A DNA stretch of 64,000 nucleotides. Origin: Ectobius pallidus (taxonomy: Eukaryota; Arthropoda; Insecta; Blattodea; Ectobiidae). The stretch is taken from NCBI GenBank assembly GCA_964059195.1, contig CAXKWD010000004.1:120190043-120254042 (forward strand). Direction: 5' to 3'. Below the pieces are notes generated by a model that saw only the letters and a program-made list of their open reading frames with translations, ran no database searches and was not told where the DNA came from. This document shows positions 58,125 to 64,000 of the stretch, piece after piece. The translations under genes and the position numbers were made by a program. Within the stretch, counting starts at the first letter, position 1. The number at the start of each line of letters is the position of its first letter.

Positions 58125-58613
58125 ACCTCTGTATTTTGTGACCTGAAAGAGGTAGGACAAGTTTCAGGTACTCGACAAATTGCAAATTATCTCTAGTTTA
58201 AGTTTCCATATGGAGTTTTACTGTAGGTTTGGTCATTTAGAAGATAGCGAACAAATACTAGTTGAAAGTTCAGATTTTTTTATTTTTTGCAAAATGTTGC
58301 TGAAATTCGGAGAGCTGTATTTCCGAAACTATTCATGGTAGAAACCTCAATTTGATCTCAAACTGTAGCAAATTTAGTCTACTTTTAGGATGGATAATAA
58401 AACATTTTTGTCAGGTGCGTATTTTGGCAGATATAGGGCAAACACAGAAATAAAATAGAAAATTTTGAAGTTTTTTCAAGATGGCGGCACCGGCGGCAAA
58501 AAAATTTGTTGGCAAAATGTCAGAAATTACTCTCAAAACCATCCCAGACAACATATAAAAAAATTAACTCTACCCTAAATTTTGCATCCATTCTTGACAA
58601 TTTGATTGGACTA
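58125..58613. repeat. Right terminal inverted repeat of the CXC element
   Basis: Reverse complement of 52714-53213. The LTR element inserted a few bases outside its inner edge. Confidence 0.88.
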
Positions 58614-58616
58614 ATG

Positions 58617-58900
58617 GCGGAATATTCGAAAATTCAGAACTTATTCCTGGATTTTGTCATCTGGTTTGTCAGTAACTTTCAATTGAAAGCGCACTTCAGC
58701 AATGCAACTTCTTATTCTAATTCGTAATGTAAAGCAAGGGAGTTTTGTTGTCTATCCTTGGATAAAGAAGGTTATGTGAATGTATTCCTTTCTTTTGCAT
58801 ACGATAAACAGCTGGAGTATAGCAGTAGAACATCAATGACATGAGCCCAAAGAATAGTTGCCGGTACACAAGACCATCACGCAGTGGTTGCATTCTCTTA
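58617..58900. other. Intergenic
   Basis: No gene seen between the CXC element and the next hAT MITE. Confidence 0.45.
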
Positions 58901-58908
58901 GTGATGAC

Positions 58909-59473
58909 CAGGGCTCTGATTCTGATGACATGTCATCTTTTTATTGATGCTGCATAGACATGGCCAACTTGTAGATAAATCCTAATCATGGCCTCTAGAT
59001 TATAGAAATTCATTTTTATTAGGTCATTTTTTGTCATTTTATGCCAAATTTATATTTTTTAGGACATTTATTTCAATTTTACGTCATTATTTAGTCATTT
59101 TCTTGTAATTTGCTTCCTTATTTTGTAATTTTCATGCATTTACATTGAATATATTCTTATGTTTAAATAAATGCAACATTTTTGTAGGATCTACTTTAAA
59201 AAACAATTTTCTTACTTTTCTTCTCAGATGCTCCAATGAAGAACAAAGAACAAAGAACAAAGTTTTTAGACCTACAATATCCTTTGTGCATTTACAGTTA
59301 TTACAGTTATATATGAATTGGTCTATAACTTTGTGTGTACGATAATAATTTTTATAACTAAAATATCTGGTGTAGGTCATTCTTTATAATTATTAAGTAA
59401 TTTTCTTTAAAACTTAGGGTCATTTTATAGGTCATTTTTCAAACAATTTTAGGTTATCAGAATCCGGGCCTTG
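58909..59473. mobile_element. hAT-type MITE, 565 bp
   Basis: Inverted ends CAGGGCTCTGATTCTGATGA and the complement of TTATCAGAATCCGGGCCTTG match at most positions. The 8-bp target duplication GTGATGAC flanks it (58901-58908 and 59474-59481). Subterminal copies of GTCATTTT (about 59020-59100 and 59405-59440) are typical hAT binding-site repeats. No transposase. Confidence 0.9.
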
Positions 59474-59481
59474 GTGATGAC

Positions 59482-60440
59482 GATAAATTAAACGTTTCTA
59501 GATACCATCATGGACATCAGCAACTGTATAATAGGTAAACTGCAATACTTCCCCTGCCATTATGCATGGTAAGCAATGAAGCTCTTAAACTATTAAGTTT
59601 CTGATTGTGAATCAACACTGTAGCTGTTAATTTCATTTATTTTTGCTACCCATAGCATAGATATTGCAGACAGTGGAAGTATAGTGGAAGTATTGTGTGA
59701 AATCTCATGTTGAGTTTTCAGCATTATTAGTCCTATACATTTTGAGGCCCCTGAACCCTAAAATACTATTTCTGTAAACATGTTTCTCTATGTATCTGCA
59801 TTTATATCTGTAGCTGCGTGTGTGTGAAGAGCACAGCTATAAAATGGAAAGTTTTATTTTATATTTAGTTAAGAATGTTCTGGAGATGTGACACGAAGCA
59901 CGTCCAGCTCCTTATTTTCCTGTTAAAACTATTTAAAAAGAAGATTTTTTTCGATTTTTTCGAAAATGGTTTCTATGAATTTTGTTGAATTTTTTTATAG
60001 ACCTACTAATTACCAGACAAAAATACACATACTGCAATATAGATAATATCTCAGAACCTTATCTGAAATTTTAAAACCAAGGATATTTTCTAAAATAAAG
60101 GCTTTCAAACCAAGTTATTAGGGAAAACACTATTGACAGATTGTGTGTAACAGAGATATCTACTGTAAATTTGTTATTCTTTCACAGATGGCAAGAAAAT
60201 CTCATTACAAAAAGTAATTGGACACTTCCATTTTTGCTAAACACTCCAATAATTGAAGATAAAAGAAAGCATTACTGTATTTTTCTTACAATCAGAGTCT
60301 GCGAGTAAATGATAATTCCATGTCGTATTTGGGCTCCAAGGATGTTGATTTGGTCATGTTTCTGACAAAATGTTTTATTTAGAATAATCCCACTACTTTT
60401 GTACTCTTTATTGATAGTAATTTTTATTATTGCATGATGT
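59482..60440. other. Intergenic, no gene seen
   Basis: No coding or repeat boundary was recognised. Confidence 0.45.
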
Positions 60441-60454
60441 ATTTTATATTCATC

Positions 60455-60520
60455 CTGGTTGAGCAGAAGAGAAGGCCCTATGGCCTTAACTCTGCCAGGC
60501 AAAATAAAACATTATTATTA
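60455..60520 (+). repeat. Retroposon 3' tail
   Basis: GAGCAGAAGAGAAGGCCCTA then TGGCCTTAACTCTGCCAGGC, AAAATAAA and a TTATTA tail. I recall such endings on insect LINE or SINE transcripts. A GGCC...GGCC mini-hairpin is present. The body could not be traced. Confidence 0.4.
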
Positions 60521-60525
60521 AATAT

Positions 60526-61264
60526 CATTTTGAGTTCACGAAATAGCGTCGTTAAACAACGGCAATGTAGAATTGAGGTTTTCTTCGTATGAAATTAACT
60601 TTTCTCCATTTTTAACCACTTTGTGCTAAATATGTTTTCCATCTGATCACTCTGGAGGAACTCTTGTTACACAATCTGTTTAACATTCGTCAGAAACATC
60701 TTAGATAACTGCTCTTCCATTATAAGTACTGAATTAGAAATCAAAATATTCTTTAATTTCTTCTTTATGTGTGTCTACTTACTTAATCACATATTTTTCT
60801 TAATTTTACTTATTGCTGAGTGTGATATATTATAGTAACATACGACAGGGTAGATCCAAGATGTGTCTGTAGACAGCGATAAACTGATTGCCTGCTCTAC
60901 TTGGCAAAACCGATCTAATTTAAATTTCAACGTTGAATAGAAGTAAGAGGGTTTCATTTGCTTGCAGTCGGTTCCAAAGTCCTTTCATTTGGCATCCATC
61001 GATTCTTGAAACTCGAGCGACTCGTACTAAGATAATCCATCACTTCCTGTTCTTATCCTCAGCTTCTTACTTCCAAGTTCGTATTTTATAGATACTCTAA
61101 CAGATACTTAACAGAGATCGAACTAAACTTCACTCTTCACTTTCCGAAATAACTCTTATCCTAGAAAAAATAGTCCTACCTCTTCATATTCATGTTAGGC
61201 CTACCGATAGGTCTGTAGACCCCTATTCTTTCATATCCATCCTTTGTTTTATTTACGTAATAAT
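60526..61264. other. Intergenic, no gene seen
   Basis: Nothing recognised apart from one TAGGCCTA near 61197. Confidence 0.45.
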
Positions 61265-61640
61265 TAAATTAGGTTCTTCTCTATTTTTCTTTATTAGCAT
61301 CTTCCTTTCATTCATTCATTCATTCATTCATTCATTCTTTCTTTTACTTCTCTCTATTTCTCTGTCTCTCTTTGCTTCTCGTTTTCTTTCATTCTCTCCT
61401 TCCGCTGATTCGTTTGCTCTGACTTGCAATATTTCTCATTAAGAGTCTTTCCCTTTCTTTGTTTCTTTTATGTCTCCCTCGCTGTTCCTCTTTTCTTTCT
61501 TCATTTACTTATTCCTTTATTTTCTTTCTTTCTCTATTTTCCAATTAATTTGTGTCTTTCAATGTATTCCTGCCCTTCTCTTTCTTTTCATTTCATTATT
61601 TCCTTCTGTGCACCGACATTACTCCCTTCCTAGTGTAATC
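61265..61640 (+). repeat. Pyrimidine-rich tract with ATTC microsatellite
   Basis: About 370 bp are mostly C and T on the plus strand, with (ATTC) units at 61311-61337. Open frames here come from low complexity, not genes. Confidence 0.75.
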
Positions 61641-61671
61641 AATTCAAGTTAATATAGTCTATTATTACTGT

Positions 61672-61673
61672 TA

Positions 61674-61712
<39 letters not shown>
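61672..61712 (+). repeat. TTA microsatellite
   Basis: About 13 TTA units. Confidence 0.9.
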
Positions 61713-61713
<1 letters not shown>

Positions 61714-62019
61714 ATTATTATTGTCGATTTGATATGTAAGTAATATATTCACACTTACATTGTTATCATACGACTATAAGGTATTTTTTTATTGACAAGA
61801 ACTCAGCTGAGTATTGGAGTTTTCAGTACTAACTTTACTTTTTTTAAAAAATAAATGAGATGATGCAGTTTTCTAACTCTTAGTTTAGGTGTGCAACATA
61901 TGCACATTCTGAACTGCGAAACTAATTTTCCTGTTGTAACTACCTAAATAGTATGCTGTTCTATCTCATTTTAAATATGTGAACGGGAAATGATCTCTAA
62001 TCCGCGGAGTAAAATTGAT

Positions 62020-62170
62020 GTTGATGATGATGGTGATGATGATCAAATGTGCATATGCATAGGCATAGGACTTACATCCCATAGAGTAGAGTAGAATAGA
62101 ATAGCATAGAATACAGTAAGATACCATCATATAAGCATAGCATAGGACAACATAGCATAGCATGGGCTAT
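62020..62170 (+). repeat. GATGAT and ATAGA/ATAGC low-complexity tract
   Basis: GATGATGATGG units, then repeated AGTAGAATAGAATAGCATAG-like pentamers. Frames inside are Tyr/Leu/Cys-rich artefacts. Confidence 0.75.
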
Positions 62171-62224
62171 CATAATACTGTAAACACCCGAGTAAATAAA
62201 ATCTCCCTCTCCCAATTTACCGTT

Positions 62225-62510
62225 CGGAGTGGCGCGCTAGTTTAGAATGCTGAATTCATTTATCTATCTGAAATGCCATATCGAGGGGGAAAACAGAATA
62301 ATAATGAAATTGATAAGGATTGGTGTAGAAAGGAGGTCGAAGAGGTAAATGTGGAGAAGGGAGTAGGCAGGAATAAAGACTGGGGTATGGCATTCTGAAT
62401 TATTATGGAAATAAGCATTATGAGTACTGACCGAGAAAAATAATGCATGTGCATTCGGGAGGTCTCAGGTTCAAATCCCGTGGCAAATGCCGAATTGGAT
62501 ATTTACATAC
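62225..62510 (+). repeat. tRNA-derived SINE head, apparently split
   Basis: Box A-like GAGTGGCGCGCTAGTTTAGA lies at 62228-62247, and box B GGTTCAAATCCC at 62468-62479 preceded by CATTCGGGAGGTCTCA. The roughly 220 bp between them is too long for a tRNA head. GAAATGCCATA (about 62270) and TATGGCATTC (62386-62395) are inverted, suggesting a small insertion. Confidence 0.5.
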
Positions 62511-63769
62511 CTTGGATCATCCTCACCATTTCATCCTGTATCATATCCATTTAAATGAATATCAGTTGAAATTTACTCCATAAAATACACCAGTAATAGA
62601 AACAATTGTCATCAATAGTTCCATGGCCTACTCTCCTGTATAGACACAGATCCCGAAATCCTGATGTGGCCTCGCAGCTAAAAGGAGTATAAACACAGCT
62701 GAATTAATATTAATAATAATAATAATAATAATAATAATGTAACAAAATGTGATCTTTTTTCTATTTCTAAGTGTGCTAAAACTTACTTATCACTTTTCAA
62801 GTTATTTTAGCTCTACATTCGTTGGAAATTTTTCGATCCAACAATATAGGTCTACGTTATAAGAAACACCTGGAGCAATGAACTTGAGTTTGCTTTTTTA
62901 CAGCATTAACAATAACAGAGAGTGGGTTACTAATATAAGCCATAATTTTAAAATGCTATTTATATTTTTCACATAAACTTAGTTCTGATTAACAGTAGTT
63001 TTGTCCAAAAATAATAATTTTATATTAATATATCCATTAGGGGTACCGCTCTCAAGTTTATAATGTGTAGGCCTAATATATCAATAATATTGCATAAATA
63101 ATATATAAATAATTTAGTTTTTTGTGTCTCCTGAAAATTTGTTTTTTTTTAGTTAGCAAGTTTTGCAAAAAATTATTTTCAATTAAAGATTAATAATGTG
63201 AAATGTTGTTCACGCATTTTATGCTTACATGCACAAAATGACTAGAGTTTATCATTGGTGCATGCTTTGGCGATTAATAAGTATACGATTGCGAAGAATT
63301 TTGTACACTCTATACTTCACGTGATATCAATTTGCGTCACAGTAGGAACCGGTAACATTAGTATACCCGACAGCGTAAATTCAACTGGACATAATTTACG
63401 AACACGACATGAATTATGGAAATTCAATAAATATTTTGCGTTTTCTGAATGCATGTGTTCTGTGCGCCACATTATGTGGGCAACATACCTCAATGACCAC
63501 ACCGACCCTATCACAGTGAAATATGAATGGCCCACATTGTAACATCTTTATTTGGGCACTCGATTTGTTATATAGAATAGACGCGAAAGAAATAGAAAAT
63601 AGTTGACTACGAGATATGTAAGGTAGGATCATTAACAGGAAAAATTCTAAAACCTTTAATGTAATAAATATGTTTCATGTAAGGACGATTTTATTTGAGT
63701 ACATTATTAGGCAAGTTGTTCTTAAAATCGTTATCATTATTGTTATTTACTATATCATTGTTATTTTTA
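62511..63769. other. Intergenic with TAA microsatellite
   Basis: (TAA)n at about 62708-62739. A 95-codon open stretch at 63255-63542 has no domain I recognise and no splice or conservation support. Confidence 0.45.
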
Positions 63770-63773
63770 TTAC

Positions 63774-63781
63774 TATTATTA

Positions 63782-63831
<50 letters not shown>
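63774..63831 (+). repeat. ATT microsatellite
   Basis: About 18 ATT units in a row with a few interruptions at the left. Confidence 0.9.
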
Positions 63832-63833
<2 letters not shown>

Positions 63834-64000
63834 ACTATTATTGAGCTAATATTTAAAAGCATTCATGGAATTTCTCAAATTTTCTTCAATGAAAAATAAC
63901 TAATCCCGTGCCAACTGATCCCGTGCCAAGAGATGAAATAAGGTAGCTGATGATTTGCATGGGCGAAACTATCTGAAACTCTTCAAGAGCCGTAACTAGT
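63832..64000. other. Intergenic end of window
   Basis: No gene seen. Confidence 0.45.

Larger units (their letters stand above)
52714..58613 (+). mobile_element. Long-TIR DNA element carrying a possible PIN-like/CXC gene, split by an LTR element
   Basis: Terminal inverted repeats of about 490 bp (52714-53213 and about 58125-58613) start TAGTCC and end GGACTA. The trinucleotide ATG lies directly outside on both sides (52711-52713 and 58614-58616), possibly a 3-bp target duplication. Removing the LTR element 54978-58114 and one ATAT leaves about 2.76 kb. Its only recognisable gene is the broken plus-strand gene at 53490-54769. No DDE transposase, helicase or tyrosine recombinase was found. I do not recognise the superfamily. 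Confidence 0.75.

Noticed and set aside
61424..61652. Phe/Leu/Ser-rich frames resembling membrane proteins
   Set aside because: Produced by the pyrimidine-rich low-complexity tract.
63255..63542. 95-codon plus-strand open frame
   Set aside because: No recognisable domain, start context, splice sites or homologue evident; length is compatible with chance in this composition.
63774..63831. Regular short repeats as a CRISPR-like array
   Set aside because: Simple triplet microsatellites without spacers, in a eukaryotic sequence.

Overview
The window looks like intergenic DNA from a repeat-rich, AT-rich arthropod genome, most likely an insect. The transposon families, tRNA-derived SINEs and simple repeats fit this; a cockroach or relative is a guess. 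I see no ordinary host gene. Almost every convincing coding stretch belongs to a mobile element. These elements are nested, and several can be delimited to the base from their termini and target-site duplications (TSDs).

0-12 kb: a SINE copy, a decayed non-LTR retrotransposon carrying a foldback insertion, a second non-LTR tail, a broken Tc1-like transposase, Helitron-like repeats ending in hairpin+CTAG, a mariner-like transposase tail, an inverted-repeat element full of TCAATATTGA motifs, and a tRNA-derived SINE. 12.3-18.5 kb: a young 6.2-kb LTR element without gag or pol (LTRs 12323-14107 and 16734-18518, TSD GTAC). 18.5-24 kb: one copy of an old segmental duplication, a MITE and a Jockey-like RT relic.

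24135-35584: a complete Ty3/gypsy element on the minus strand with unusually long, about 3.03-kb LTRs (TSD CCGT), an intact Gag and an intact Pol. Gag and Pol lie in one frame separated by a single UGA followed by CAA UUA, a classical leaky-stop context. Its leader repeats PBS-like modules six times.

35.6-45 kb: a hAT MITE, the second copy of the segmental duplication with nested SINEs, a foldback and two RTE-like tails. 45346-47584: a P-element-like transposon with about 470-bp inverted repeats and a damaged THAP domain. 52714-58613: an element with about 490-bp terminal inverted repeats carrying a broken gene for a possible PIN-like plus CXC (nine-cysteine) protein and no recognisable DDE transposase. 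This is the best candidate for an undescribed system. It is interrupted by a very young 3.1-kb non-autonomous LTR element (54978-58114, TSD ATAT, tRNA-Leu-type PBS) encoding a coiled-coil/integrase-remnant chimera. 58.6-64 kb: another hAT MITE, simple repeats and a tRNA-derived SINE.

The parts do not form a cellular pathway. They record successive insertions: old decayed elements and an ancient duplication, then three LTR elements whose LTR pairs differ at only a few positions.
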